Positions 28,416-37,665 of a stretch of DNA of 64,000 nt are shown one piece after another. The position numbers and the translations under genes were made by a program. Each line of letters starts with the position of its first letter. Position 1 is the first letter of the stretch. Where the stretch lies: contig NZ_CP012410.1 in NCBI RefSeq assembly GCF_001274535.1, positions 1,709,126 to 1,773,125 on the forward strand. The letters run 5' to 3'. The notes beneath the pieces were generated by a model. The model did not search any database. It worked only from the letters and a program-made list of their open reading frames with translations, and was not told the DNA's origin. The stretch comes from Leptotrichia sp. oral taxon 212 (lineage in GTDB: Bacteria; Fusobacteriota; Fusobacteriia; Fusobacteriales; Leptotrichiaceae).

Positions 28416-29834
28416 TTATTTCACTTCTTCCAATTCCCTTACATCCACAAATTTCCCATAAATTGCCGCAGCTGCAGCCATTGCTGGACTTACTAAGTGT
28501 GTTCTAGCACCTTTTCCCTGACGTCCTTCAAAATTTCTGTTGGAAGTTGAAGCACAGTGTTCCCCCGCAGGTATCAAATCAGGATTCATTCCAAGGCAAG
28601 TGGAACAGCCAGCTTCCCTCCATTCAAAACCTGCATCTTTTAATATTTGTGCTATTCCATTTTCTTCAGCTATCTTTTTAACAATCTGGGAACCAGGAAC
28701 TACAACTGCTGTAATATTAGATGCAACTTTCTTTCCTTTTACAATTTTTGCGGCAATTTCCAAATCGCTCAATCTTCCATTAGTACACGAACCGATAAAC
28801 ACATGCTTTAAAGGAATGTCAAATGGAGTTTGCCCCGGTTTTAAGCCCATGTAATCATATGCCTTTTCATCATTATGATCTTTAATTTCAGGGAAAGTTC
28901 CTGTAATATTGATTCCCATTTCAGGATTTGTTCCCCAGGTAACTTGTGGTTCAAGATTTGAAACATCAACCTTTATATGTTTATCAAAGGCTTCTACAGA
29001 ATCTGTATATAGTTCTTTCCATTCAGCCACTTTTTTCTCAAATTTCTCACCTTCTGGTGCAAATCTTCTTCCTCTAACATATTCAAAAGTAATTTCATCA
29101 GGGGCAATAATTCCTGATTTTCCTCCCCCTTCAATTGCCATATTGCATATTGTCATTCTTTCTTCCATCGAAAGGCCTCTTATCGTATCTCCAAAAAATT
29201 CGAAGGCATAACCATTTCCAAGTCCAATTCCATATGTCTTAATTATATGCAGTATTATATCCTTTGCATAAACACCTTTTTGCAGTTTACCCGTTATTTC
29301 AATCCCCATTGTCTTAGGTTTTTTCTGCCAGATTGTCTGTGTAGCCAGAACATGTTCAACTTCACTTGTTCCTATTCCAAACGCAATTGCTCCAAATGCC
29401 CCATGAGTTGCAGTATGGCTATCTCCACAGACTACTGTTTTTCCTGGCTGTGTAAGTCCCTGCTCAGGCCCTACCATATGTACAATTCCATTGTTTTCAT
29501 TAAACATATCGACCAGCTCTATCCCAAATTCCTTACAGTTTGCCTCAAGTGCATCCAGCTGTGCCTTGGAAATCTTGTCTTTGATATCCAGTCTTTGTGA
29601 CATTATGGTCGGAGTGTTGTGATCCATTGTCCCAAATGTCAGGTCAGGCCTTCTTACCTTTCTTCCGGCTAATCTCAGTCCTGAAAATGCCTGTGGTGAA
29701 GTAACTTCATGAATCAAGTGTAAATCTATGTAAAGCAGCTGTGCTTCCCCGGGCTCTCCTGTAATTACGTGTTTTTCCCAGACTTTATCAAATAAAGTTC
29801 TTGGTTTTTTAATTTCTTTTTTAGTCTCTGACAT
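28416..29834 (-). CDS. leuC: 3-isopropylmalate dehydratase large subunit
   Basis: Aconitase-fold [4Fe-4S] subunit of isopropylmalate isomerase. The cluster cysteines are in [11 protein letters not shown] near residue 352 and [11 protein letters not shown] near 415. [22 protein letters not shown] and the C-terminal [22 protein letters not shown] are conserved active-site segments. 472 residues, full length. Good GGAGG site before the ATG at 29834. The 154-bp gap upstream to the YwqG-like gene holds no leader peptide rich in leucine. Confidence 0.97.
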   Translation of the reverse strand: MSETKKEIKKPRTLFDKVWEKHVITGEPGEAQLLYIDLHLIHEVTSPQAFSGLRLAGRKVRRPDLTFGTMDHNTPTIMSQRLDIKDKISKAQLDALEANCKEFGIELVDMFNENNGIVHMVGPEQGLTQPGKTVVCGDSHTATHGAFGAIAFGIGTSEVEHVLATQTIWQKKPKTMGIEITGKLQKGVYAKDIILHIIKTYGIGLGNGYAFEFFGDTIRGLSMEERMTICNMAIEGGGKSGIIAPDEITFEYVRGRRFAPEGEKFEKKVAEWKELYTDSVEAFDKHIKVDVSNLEPQVTWGTNPEMGINITGTFPEIKDHNDEKAYDYMGLKPGQTPFDIPLKHVFIGSCTNGRLSDLEIAAKIVKGKKVASNITAVVVPGSQIVKKIAEENGIAQILKDAGFEWREAGCSTCLGMNPDLIPAGEHCASTSNRNFEGRQGKGARTHLVSPAMAAAAAIYGKFVDVRELEEVK

Positions 29835-29988
29835 TTTTTATCCTCCAATTTTATTTTTCTCTCCAAGTTCTTATATACATTTTTTAATTAACTCATTTAA
29901 AATTGTTTCATTCTTACTGATAAATCTAAAAAATATTCATAATTTATAGTTTTTATATCCATTTTCCCAACTTTCTATTCTTATAAAA

Positions 29989-30831
29989 TTAATAGCAGTC
30001 CCAATGATAAAAAATATCTGAAAAATCTTTATTTTTCAATTTTTCACGATTAATAAAAAAGTGCATTACCCCGCTATCACCAATCATAACTTCTTTTCCG
30101 CTATCAATTTGAAACAATGATGTATCGTACTCTTTCATCTGCTCCTCATCTCTTGGTTCCCATTGAGTAAAATATGGAAATCCATTGCATTTTGTCCCAA
30201 CAATTTCTTCATAAAATTCATCTTCATAGATTCTCTCTACTTCTTCATATAATTTATTATCTTCTTCAAATTTAAGATTTTCTTCCTTCAACACTTCTTC
30301 ATAAAGTCTTTCTAAAAACTCATAATTAAAACTTTCTTTCTGTTTTTCCAAAGAAAATTTCATTTTACAAGGCTCAATTGCTATTAAAATTTCCATGTGC
30401 TTTAAATCAAACTTATAAGGATTATACATTTTCTTAAACTCGTTCTCAGAATAGCAATCTACAATTTTTTCATAATAAATTACTTCAAAGCCATCACGAT
30501 TTGTTGGATTATCAAAATCTTTTCCAAAATGATCACTTCCTAAAACCCAAAACTGCAAAATACCTTCCTGTGGAAAATCTTCAAGCCCTTTCAAATCTTC
30601 ACAATTTATCTGTGCAAGAAACATAAACTGCTTTCCTTCTGAATTTACTGGAATTTTTCCTCCTACAGGAATATATGGAATCCCCTCAATTTTACTCTCT
30701 GTTATTTTCATTTCCTTTGAAGCATTGACTGAAGCATCTGCAACAATCATTTCTTTTACCGTTTTCTGATACTTTTTTTCTATTTTCTCAAAAATACTTT
30801 TAGCTAAATCTTTCAGTTTCTCTTCTTCCAC
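29989..30831 (-). CDS. YwqG-like (DUF1963) protein
   Basis: 280-residue soluble protein. GKQFMFLAQINCEDL, FPQEGILQFWVLGSDHFG and FPYFTQWEPRDEEQ, plus the end SGVMHFFINREKLKNKDFSD, match the YwqG/DUF1963 family, whose function is unknown; such genes often occur near polymorphic toxin loci. The start is GTG at 30831 behind GAGG. It sits 20 bp downstream of a metallophosphoesterase gene and upstream of leuC. Confidence 0.75.
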   Translation of the reverse strand: MEEEKLKDLAKSIFEKIEKKYQKTVKEMIVADASVNASKEMKITESKIEGIPYIPVGGKIPVNSEGKQFMFLAQINCEDLKGLEDFPQEGILQFWVLGSDHFGKDFDNPTNRDGFEVIYYEKIVDCYSENEFKKMYNPYKFDLKHMEILIAIEPCKMKFSLEKQKESFNYEFLERLYEEVLKEENLKFEEDNKLYEEVERIYEDEFYEEIVGTKCNGFPYFTQWEPRDEEQMKEYDTSLFQIDSGKEVMIGDSGVMHFFINREKLKNKDFSDIFYHWDCY

Positions 30832-30851
30832 TTCACACCTCTTCCAAGTCT

Positions 30852-31697
30852 TTACTTAATTTTCTTCAATTTCAGAACTACAATCTCAGGCTGTGCAAAA
30901 AATCTTATAAACATCTCAAAAGCTCCGCCACCAACACCTGAAGTAGTATAAATCTTATGTCCGTCATATTCCTTCAGACCGTAGCCATATTTCCATGGAT
31001 GTTTAATCTCAGCATGCAGTATCAGTCCAAACAGCGTTATCTGCCCACCATGAGTGTGCCCTGCCAAAGTCATATCTGCCCTTTCCTTCTGTTTATCTGT
31101 CATATATTCAAAATATTCAGGATTATGTGTAATGAAGATATTAAAATCATCTTTTTTTATTCCTTCAAGTGCTCTATCTGCGTCAGGTTGTCCTTTCCGC
31201 AAATCATCAACTGCTGAAATATAAATACTTTGATTATTTATCATAATTTTATCATTTTCATTTACTAAAACCTTATATCCAAGTTTTTTCAGCTCAGCTA
31301 TATTTTTTCCCACAGAATTATAATCATGATTTCCCAAAACTGCATAAATTCCATATTCAGGTTTTTCCAGTTTTTCCATTCCCTTGTAAAATCTTGGAAT
31401 TTTTCCTGTCCAGTTAGTGTAATCTCCACCAAGAAGTATAATATCTTTTTCCTGCTCATTTACAAGTTTGATAATTCTGTCAAGCTGCTTCTGATTAAAT
31501 CTTGAATAAGTGTCCAGCTGGAAATCTGCCAGAAATACAATTTTCTTTCCGTTAAATTCCTCTGGAATATCTTTTGAAACAACTTCTATTGTTTTTACCT
31601 TTAGCTGTGTATACTCATAATGTGCATATATCAGACATATTGTAAAAAATACTGCTAAAATTGTAAAAGCTGATAATATTATTTTTCTATTTAACAT
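30852..31697 (-). CDS. Membrane-anchored metallophosphoesterase (copy 1)
   Basis: Calcineurin-type phosphoesterase, YkuE-like, with one N-terminal helix (about residues 7-25). Metal-site motifs are FLADFQLD near 52 (D-x-Q in place of the commoner D-x-H), LLGGDYTNW near 95, VLGNHDY near 122, ITHNPEY near 190 and AGHTHGGQITLFG near 213. The substrate is unknown; relatives act on lipid or nucleotide phosphates. A close paralogue at 39715-40557 shares nearly every motif, so the 8-gene cluster between them is bracketed by homologous genes in the same orientation. Confidence 0.88.
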   Translation of the reverse strand: MLNRKIILSAFTILAVFFTICLIYAHYEYTQLKVKTIEVVSKDIPEEFNGKKIVFLADFQLDTYSRFNQKQLDRIIKLVNEQEKDIILLGGDYTNWTGKIPRFYKGMEKLEKPEYGIYAVLGNHDYNSVGKNIAELKKLGYKVLVNENDKIMINNQSIYISAVDDLRKGQPDADRALEGIKKDDFNIFITHNPEYFEYMTDKQKERADMTLAGHTHGGQITLFGLILHAEIKHPWKYGYGLKEYDGHKIYTTSGVGGGAFEMFIRFFAQPEIVVLKLKKIK

Positions 31698-31785
31698 TGT
31701 CTTACCTCTTAATTTATATTGTTAAAATACATAGCCAGCAACATGTTTATATTATTTTTATGAATTTTATCATACATTTAATATA

Positions 31786-31813
31786 ACTGTTTCAAACTTA
31801 AAAAATTTAAACT
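31786..31813. repeat. Single half-copy of the ACTGTCTCAAAA repeat
   Basis: ACTGTTTCAAACTTAAAAAA followed by TTTAAACT resembles the left end of the 3907-4066 element (ACTGTCTCAAAACTTAAAAT then TTGAAC). It lies just past the stop of the KAS III-like gene. No inverted partner was seen nearby. Confidence 0.4.
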
Positions 31814-31820
31814 AAATTAT

Positions 31821-32750
31821 TTACACTCTAATCAACAGTAAATTTGTAGTAAGTCCTGCTGCAGTTCCTATGAGCAATATTGTATCCCCATTTTTTATTT
31901 TCCTATTCTCCAGCCCATGAGCCAACGCAAGCGGAACAGAAGCTGAAACCATATTACCAAATTCTTTTACTTCATTTATAAACCTGTCTTCGGGTACACC
32001 TAACTTTTCCATCACAATAGGCATGGCCACACTTGCCTGATGTGGCACCACCATATCAATGTCAGATATTTTCATGTCATTATTTTCTAAGAACTCCTTC
32101 ATCATTTCAGGAATCTTTTTCATAGACAGTGACAGTACAGTTTTTCCATTCATATCAAACATAAATTCTTCCTTTGTTTCTTCAGAATAGTTTTCAGGAT
32201 GAAGGTTACTAAGTCCTCCTCGAATCTCAGTAGAATGTGCCCCTTCCGACCATGTTTTCTGCATAGCATCTATAACTCCTATTTCCTTATCAGTTTTTTC
32301 AATAATAAAGGCTACCGCACCATCACTGAAAAGTTGAAAGCTTTCCTTCTGCTTGGGATTCAAGGCTCTTGAAGCAACATCACATGAAAAAATCAATACT
32401 CTTTTATATCTTCCGGCTTCCAGAAGATAAGACATGGTATCCAGAGCTGTCATAAAACTTGTACATGTCGTATTTATATCAAGTGCAGGAATCGATGTCC
32501 CCTTTGCAATTTTTTCATGAATTAAAGCCGCCATACAGGGTATCGGCTGTATTCCGACTGCACTTGCTGAAACTATGCAGTCAATATCATTAACTGTAAT
32601 ATTGGCATTTTCCAGTGCTTTTTCACATGCTGAAACAGTAAGGGAAATCTGCTTTTCTCCACCGCTTATTCTGTAACGTGTCTGCCCGTCAAAATCAACT
32701 GTATTTCTTGGCAGTTCCACTCCATACCCTGTAAATTGTATTTTTCTCAT
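31821..32750 (-). CDS. Ketoacyl-ACP synthase III-like enzyme of the 8-gene cluster
   Basis: Thiolase-fold condensing enzyme of the FabH/KAS III type, 309 residues. The catalytic triad is visible: Cys96 in DINTTCTSFM, His237 in VVPHQAS and Asn266 in EFGNMVSASVP. The GTAAGLTTNL end is family-typical. The cysteine surroundings differ from housekeeping FabH, and the gene is embedded in a biosynthetic operon, so a dedicated role joining acyl units (acyl-CoA or acyl-ACP with malonyl-ACP or another acyl) is likely. Last gene of the operon; one-base overlap with the upstream adenylating-enzyme gene. Confidence 0.88.
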   Translation of the reverse strand: MRKIQFTGYGVELPRNTVDFDGQTRYRISGGEKQISLTVSACEKALENANITVNDIDCIVSASAVGIQPIPCMAALIHEKIAKGTSIPALDINTTCTSFMTALDTMSYLLEAGRYKRVLIFSCDVASRALNPKQKESFQLFSDGAVAFIIEKTDKEIGVIDAMQKTWSEGAHSTEIRGGLSNLHPENYSEETKEEFMFDMNGKTVLSLSMKKIPEMMKEFLENNDMKISDIDMVVPHQASVAMPIVMEKLGVPEDRFINEVKEFGNMVSASVPLALAHGLENRKIKNGDTILLIGTAAGLTTNLLLIRV

Positions 32751-34021
32751 TATATTACCTTCCTTATTACCCTTTTTAATTTAACTGTCCTATCTACTTT
32801 GTAATCTATAAATCGTATTTTTACATTTTCTATATCTAAAGAAGCAAATAATTTATTAAATTCTTTTTCTATTAACTCTTTCTGCTCCTCATTTATATTT
32901 AAAACAGCTATTTCCAATAAATCGTCATTTACTTGGAAAACCTGATATTCTCTTATATTTTCAACAAAAAGTACTGTTCTTCTGATAAAATCAGGAAATA
33001 CTGTAATCTCCTTGCCGTATTTATTTATAAATTTAAAAATATCATCTGAACGGCCTTCTATTTTCTCAATTTTCTGCAAAATTGAACCACATTCACAAAT
33101 TCCTTCCGATTCAACCAGAATATCGTTTAAATAATATTTTACAAAGGGCTGGCTTGTTCTCCTGAAATCTGTAATTATTGGATAAAATCTTTTTTCATCT
33201 ATATATTTTTTATCAAATTTTATCAAATCCTCATTTAAATGTAAATGTCCATATTCACATGTACAGGCTAAAAATCCTTCTGTTGCCTGATAAATCTGAT
33301 GTATTATTTTCTGATTAAACTGCTTTTTTATATATTCTTCATCAGATTTTTCCAAAATTTCCGCAACAGAAATAATTCTCTTTACAGAAAATTTCAACTC
33401 TCCTTCTTCAATTTTTTTAGCAAGTACCAGAAGTAATGAAGGAGGCGCAACTATCATTGTCGGCTGATATTTATTTAATCTTTCAATATGTTCATCAGTA
33501 TCTTTAAAAGTATCAAAATACTCCAGACTTATTAAAAATGAATTTACAGCTTTGTACAGATCATTGTCCGCCCTTAGAAAAAAGGCTATTTTATGACCGA
33601 GAATATCATTCCTTGGAAACATTTTCGCTAAAATAGTTCCTGCCCATATTCCCTGTTCTTCCGGAGTTGTTATGAACATTCCCCTGTGACCTGATGTCCC
33701 TGATGAAAGTCCTACAGAAATATCTTTATATTTTTGACTGAAATTTCTAGTTTTTTCACTGTTTAAGGCAATTTCCATAGCCTCATCCCTTTTTACCCCT
33801 AAAGTGTTCAACTCATCAAAGTTTTCCATCATAAAGACCTTATTCATCGTAAATTCTTCTTTAATCTCATGATTTTTAAAATATGGAGAGTTCTCCTTTA
33901 AAAATTCCAGATGTTTCCTTACCTGCTTTTCCTGATATTCTAAAAGTTCATTTCTTGAAGTCCATTTACTGAAATATCTGACTTTTATGAAAGTTGACAC
34001 AATTTTAAATATTTTTCTCAT
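32750..34021 (-). CDS. PaaK/F390-synthetase-like adenylate-forming enzyme
   Basis: 423 residues of the ANL superfamily branch holding phenylacetate-CoA ligase, coenzyme F390 synthetase-related proteins and LuxE. The ATP loop SSGTSGHRG is at 106-114, YQATEGFLAC near 257 contains the adenylate-site motif, YYLNDI near 297 precedes a CECG pair, and GRSDD near 322 is the hinge aspartate region. It probably activates a carboxylic acid, perhaps the product of or substrate for the adjacent KAS III. Which acid and which acceptor (CoA, ACP, alcohol) cannot be read. Start overlaps the upstream stop by 17 bp. Confidence 0.8.
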   Translation of the reverse strand: MRKIFKIVSTFIKVRYFSKWTSRNELLEYQEKQVRKHLEFLKENSPYFKNHEIKEEFTMNKVFMMENFDELNTLGVKRDEAMEIALNSEKTRNFSQKYKDISVGLSSGTSGHRGMFITTPEEQGIWAGTILAKMFPRNDILGHKIAFFLRADNDLYKAVNSFLISLEYFDTFKDTDEHIERLNKYQPTMIVAPPSLLLVLAKKIEEGELKFSVKRIISVAEILEKSDEEYIKKQFNQKIIHQIYQATEGFLACTCEYGHLHLNEDLIKFDKKYIDEKRFYPIITDFRRTSQPFVKYYLNDILVESEGICECGSILQKIEKIEGRSDDIFKFINKYGKEITVFPDFIRRTVLFVENIREYQVFQVNDDLLEIAVLNINEEQKELIEKEFNKLFASLDIENVKIRFIDYKVDRTVKLKRVIRKVI

Positions 34022-34829
34022 TTAATATCCTTCTTATCTTTTCTTTATTATCATGGCTGACAACTACAGAAATATTATCTTCTATAATTTTTTTCAGCAA
34101 ATTGCTTCCCTGCCTGTAATCCTCAAAATTATTCTGGATTTTTCCGGGAAGCCATTTCATTTTATCTGTCAGGGTTAAATATTCAGTCCCCCAGCATACA
34201 TCAGCCGCAATAAATAGATTTTTCTCCGGCATAAATAAACATCCCTGCCCTTTTGCATGTCCACCTATTTCAACCATTAACATAGATGAATCAGAAAATA
34301 AATCGAAACTTTCCTTATATGGAAACAGCTTGTTTTCCTTATAGTTTTTTATTAATGTCAATCTATTTTCAAAATCATCTGGAAACAATTCATTAAAAAT
34401 TAGAAAGTTATCTTTTCCTGACTTGAGGCTATTATAACAAGCTTCAGTTAATATTAAATTAGAATTTGGAAAAAATTTTAATCCTCCAATATGATCAGGA
34501 TGTAAATGGGAAATAATTATATATTTTATTTCTTTCCTGTCTATTCCTCTTTTTTCAAGCTGAAAATCAATAATATCTTCCCTTTTCAAGGTAACAGGAT
34601 TAACAATCCTGTATAAAAGACATTTAGGATTATTTTTTAAAATATCCATGGAATAACCTGTGTCATAAAGAATATAGCCGATTTTTCTATGTTTAATCAA
34701 AAAAACTCCTGCATAAAAATCAGTTATTGTCTTATCAAAGCCTTTAAAAATTTTTTTTAAATCACTTGTGCAATATCCACAGCCAAAATAATCAACTGTT
34801 TCTATCATTTTTTCTGCTGTGTTCAACAT
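34005..34829 (-). CDS. Metallo-beta-lactamase-fold hydrolase, lactonase-like
   Basis: 274 residues. The metal ligands are in SHLHPDHIGG (His108, His110, Asp112, His113), a later GGHAKGQG and IAADVCW, and a final histidine in VVVSHDN. The layout is close to the N-acyl-homoserine-lactone lactonase branch, whose third motif is GHTPGHQ-like. In this operon it could hydrolyse a lactone or thioester intermediate, or serve for tolerance to the product; both are inference. The ATG at 34829 is 9 nt behind GAAGGAG and overlaps the upstream gene by 38 bp. Confidence 0.8.
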   Translation of the reverse strand: MLNTAEKMIETVDYFGCGYCTSDLKKIFKGFDKTITDFYAGVFLIKHRKIGYILYDTGYSMDILKNNPKCLLYRIVNPVTLKREDIIDFQLEKRGIDRKEIKYIIISHLHPDHIGGLKFFPNSNLILTEACYNSLKSGKDNFLIFNELFPDDFENRLTLIKNYKENKLFPYKESFDLFSDSSMLMVEIGGHAKGQGCLFMPEKNLFIAADVCWGTEYLTLTDKMKWLPGKIQNNFEDYRQGSNLLKKIIEDNISVVVSHDNKEKIRRILNEKNI

Positions 34830-35775
34830 ATTTTTTCACTCCTTCAATTACAGAGATTTTTGGATAATATCCTAATTCTTTTTTTGCCTTGTCAATATTC
34901 AAAGTCTGGCTGTATCTCATCAAATATAATGTATATTTAGTAAGAGGTGGCTCTTTTTCAATTCTGAAAAATCTGTAGACTCTTTCCATAAATGAAACAA
35001 GAGGAAAAATTAAATTATAGTTCCATTTCAGATATTTTCCTTCTGTGCCGATTTCATTGAAAAATAAAGTTAAAATTTCCTTGAACTCTATCGGTTCATC
35101 ATTTGTAATATTGTATATTCCTCCTAGATATTCATTATTTTCTAATGCCAGCCGTAAGGCATAGGCAACATTTTCAACACAGGTTATATCAACTTTCTGT
35201 TTACCATCTGCAAAAAGAGGAATCCCAATTTTTTTATTTAAATCCAGAAGCCTTGGTATTATGCTCGTATCTCCTATGCCAAACAGTCCACGAGGACGAA
35301 TTATCATATAATTCAGACTGGAAGATTTTATTAATTTTTCTGCCATAATTTTGCTTTTTATGTAAAAGTTCAGGTTATTTTCTTCAGGTGCTTCATCTTC
35401 TCTGACGTCTAACTGATCCTTTGCTCCTGCATATATACTCGGAGAAGAAACAAAAACCAGTTTCAATTTTTTCTCTTCACAAAGCCGAATAATATTTTCT
35501 GTTCCTAACACATTTATATTGTAGAATTTTTCCCATTTCCCCCATACAGTGGAAAGTGCTGCCGCATGAATAACAGCTGAACAGCCTTCAGACGCTCTGA
35601 ATAAATCATCTAAATTTTCGATATTTCCTTTATAAAATGCTACATTTTTATCAGTCAGTGTTTTTCCGATTTTTCCATTTCTTCCAAAGGCAATTACCTT
35701 ATAATTGTTATTCTTCAACTCATCAATCACGTATTTTCCTAAAAAACCTGTTGCCCCTGTAAGCAAAACTTTCAT
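34792..35775 (-). CDS. Extended SDR (NAD-dependent epimerase/3-beta-HSD type)
   Basis: 327 residues with the Rossmann motif TGATGFLGKYV at 6-16 and the catalytic Tyr138/Lys142 in NFYIKSK, plus VSSPSIYAG for the serine region and IRPRGLFGIGD near 170. The sequence fits the 3-beta-hydroxysteroid-dehydrogenase-like group that includes OleD-type beta-keto-acid reductases, rather than sugar epimerases, but the substrate is not decided. In the operon a role in reducing a beta-keto product is natural. Overlaps both neighbours. Confidence 0.82.
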   Translation of the reverse strand: MKVLLTGATGFLGKYVIDELKNNNYKVIAFGRNGKIGKTLTDKNVAFYKGNIENLDDLFRASEGCSAVIHAAALSTVWGKWEKFYNINVLGTENIIRLCEEKKLKLVFVSSPSIYAGAKDQLDVREDEAPEENNLNFYIKSKIMAEKLIKSSSLNYMIIRPRGLFGIGDTSIIPRLLDLNKKIGIPLFADGKQKVDITCVENVAYALRLALENNEYLGGIYNITNDEPIEFKEILTLFFNEIGTEGKYLKWNYNLIFPLVSFMERVYRFFRIEKEPPLTKYTLYLMRYSQTLNIDKAKKELGYYPKISVIEGVKKYVEHSRKNDRNS

Positions 35776-37049
35776 TACTTTCCTCCCTTTAACAGCCTGT
35801 CAATTTCCTTTTTCAATACTTCATCCGGCGAATATTTATTAAAGTCCTTTGACATTTTTCCCAGATTATTCCATTCTTTTCTTTGTATCATCTTCTCAAA
35901 AGAATTTATTATACTCTTTCCCGATTTCAGCTTAGCTGGAATTCCAATTTCTGCCAGATCAGCTCTTACTGCATAATCAAACTGATCATAATCATGAGGT
36001 ATAATAACAGCAGGTTTATTATATTTTATACAGGAATAAAGTACTCCTGTCCCTCCATGATGAATTACATAATCAATTTTAGGTAAAACCTCGTCATAAT
36101 CCAGATAATGATAAATATGTAAATTATTTTCCTTTATAATTTTCTTATTCCTTTCCAGATAGCTTCCCAGCGAGACTACAAATAAAAATTCAGGATATAA
36201 TTTTGAAAGTTCCTCCGCTACATCAGTCATTGATTTTTTAGCCCATTTTAAATGAGTACCGTTTGTCATAAATACAGTCTTTTTGTATTTTTTATCCTTT
36301 TCAAATTTTATACTGTCCTTGAAAAGAGATGAACAGCATGGTCCTGCCCAAATAAACTGTTCCGGAAAATCATCCCTGAATTCAAATTCTTTCATTCCTA
36401 AGGCCAGTATAGAATAAGGAGAGTATATATTTTCCTCACCCTTTTCATTATACAGGGTAAAACTTAATTCTTTTATCTGCTTTCTTAAAATCAGACAGAT
36501 CAGTTTTTTATAATTTCTGATGATATTTCTTGCCAGTTTATCTCTTAATTTAAAGAAAAAACCATCTCGCGGGTACAGTCCTCCGACATAGGCAGGTGCT
36601 GTTGTCTTAGATTCTATTGCAAAAGGAGTTGGAATACTTGTAATCCATGGAATATTTAATTTTTTACATATAATCCCGGCTGGAACAGCAGTAAAATCTA
36701 CCAATACTATATCAGGCCTTCTCTCAGAAAAAAAATTTTCTGTTTCTTTTATAATTTCCGGCATGAGCTTCAAATTTTCCTTAAACTGTCTATATGCAAT
36801 TACAGGATTTGTCTGTCTTTCCGTATCGGATATTTTTTCAAAAACATCAGGCTTATCCTTAAGTAAAACCTTTACAGGAAATCCTAACTTTTTAACTACT
36901 TCTTCCTTATGAAATCCCGTATAAATACATATATCATATTTATCTTTTTCTCTTAAGAGAGGAATAACCAGCTCTAAAATGGGATAAAGATGTCCACTGA
37001 AAGGTGGTGCGACAACAGCAATTTTAATTTTTTCCTTGTAAATATTCAT
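35775..37049 (-). CDS. UGT-type (GT1) glycosyltransferase
   Basis: 424 residues with the GT-B arrangement of macrolide/UDP-glycosyltransferases. The N-terminal acceptor domain opens AVVAPPFSGHLYPILELV; the nucleotide-sugar domain has IDYVIHHGGTGVLYSCIKY near residue 331 and PAVIIPHDYDQFDYA after it. Family members add a sugar to a hydroxyl of a lipid or natural product. It overlaps the upstream hydrolase-like gene by 26 bp. Together with the GT2-fold enzyme at 37640-38845 it suggests a product carrying two sugars or two glycosylation steps. Confidence 0.85.
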   Translation of the reverse strand: MNIYKEKIKIAVVAPPFSGHLYPILELVIPLLREKDKYDICIYTGFHKEEVVKKLGFPVKVLLKDKPDVFEKISDTERQTNPVIAYRQFKENLKLMPEIIKETENFFSERRPDIVLVDFTAVPAGIICKKLNIPWITSIPTPFAIESKTTAPAYVGGLYPRDGFFFKLRDKLARNIIRNYKKLICLILRKQIKELSFTLYNEKGEENIYSPYSILALGMKEFEFRDDFPEQFIWAGPCCSSLFKDSIKFEKDKKYKKTVFMTNGTHLKWAKKSMTDVAEELSKLYPEFLFVVSLGSYLERNKKIIKENNLHIYHYLDYDEVLPKIDYVIHHGGTGVLYSCIKYNKPAVIIPHDYDQFDYAVRADLAEIGIPAKLKSGKSIINSFEKMIQRKEWNNLGKMSKDFNKYSPDEVLKKEIDRLLKGGK

Positions 37050-37665
37050 AAATTATTTTCTTCACCTTTCTGTTCCTAAAATATTCCAGATGTCCACAAT
37101 TTACAACTTTATCAGTCTTATGAAAATCTAAAATCCAGCTGTAGATATCAGAAATCCCTTTAAAAACTATCGTATTCCTTACTTTACCAAAACCTTTTCC
37201 AACAGGTCCCAAGGCAAATATTTTTATATTTTCATTTTTACAGCCTGATAAATCCATAAATCTCTCCCATACATTCAAACCTGAACTTTGTGAAATTACT
37301 ATAACGTCTTTTAGAAATTGTAAAGGAGACAGATGCCTTAAAATTTCCTTTTCAAATCTTTTATCAAAAAGAGTGCGGTTATAATAAACTATATTTGACA
37401 AACTTGCCTTTAAAATATTTATATCTTCAAACCCTTTATAATCAAAGTCTTCATTATATGGAAAATTTGAATTTATAACCTTGTAACCAAATTCTTTAAA
37501 AATATTCAGCATTTCAAATCTGTCGGGTTTTAATGCCGCTGTTTTAAGATTACTGCTTCCGCTTATGACAAGAACAATCCTGTCTTCCTTTAAAAGAGTT
37601 CTTGAAACATCAAGACTTCCCAGTTTTTCTAAATATTCCTTAAAGTTCATAGTGTATTTTCCCAT
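37024..37665 (-). CDS. Possible alpha/beta hydrolase of the 8-gene cluster
   Basis: 213 residues, no close family recognised. It opens with a beta strand VLVISGSSNLKTAA, has a possible nucleophile elbow VIVISQSSGLNVW near residue 125 (SQSSG in place of GxSxG), FALGPVGKGFG near 152 and a C-terminal NCGHLEYFRNRKV where hydrolases keep the catalytic histidine. I read it as a diverged alpha/beta hydrolase, perhaps an esterase or acyltransferase; this is weak. Overlaps of 26 bp on both sides tie it to the two glycosyltransferase genes. Confidence 0.55.
   Translation of the reverse strand: MGKYTMNFKEYLEKLGSLDVSRTLLKEDRIVLVISGSSNLKTAALKPDRFEMLNIFKEFGYKVINSNFPYNEDFDYKGFEDINILKASLSNIVYYNRTLFDKRFEKEILRHLSPLQFLKDVIVISQSSGLNVWERFMDLSGCKNENIKIFALGPVGKGFGKVRNTIVFKGISDIYSWILDFHKTDKVVNCGHLEYFRNRKVKKIIYEYLQGKN

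Noticed and set aside
29835-29988. Small minus-strand ORF of 21 codons before leuC
   Set aside because: Few leucines, weak ribosome site and no terminator after it; not an attenuation leader.
31821-35775. Olefin (oleABCD) or beta-lactone pathway identity
   Set aside because: KAS III, adenylating enzyme and SDR recall OleA/C/D, but the adenylating enzyme is of the PaaK/F390 branch, and two glycosyltransferases and an MBL enzyme do not belong to that set.
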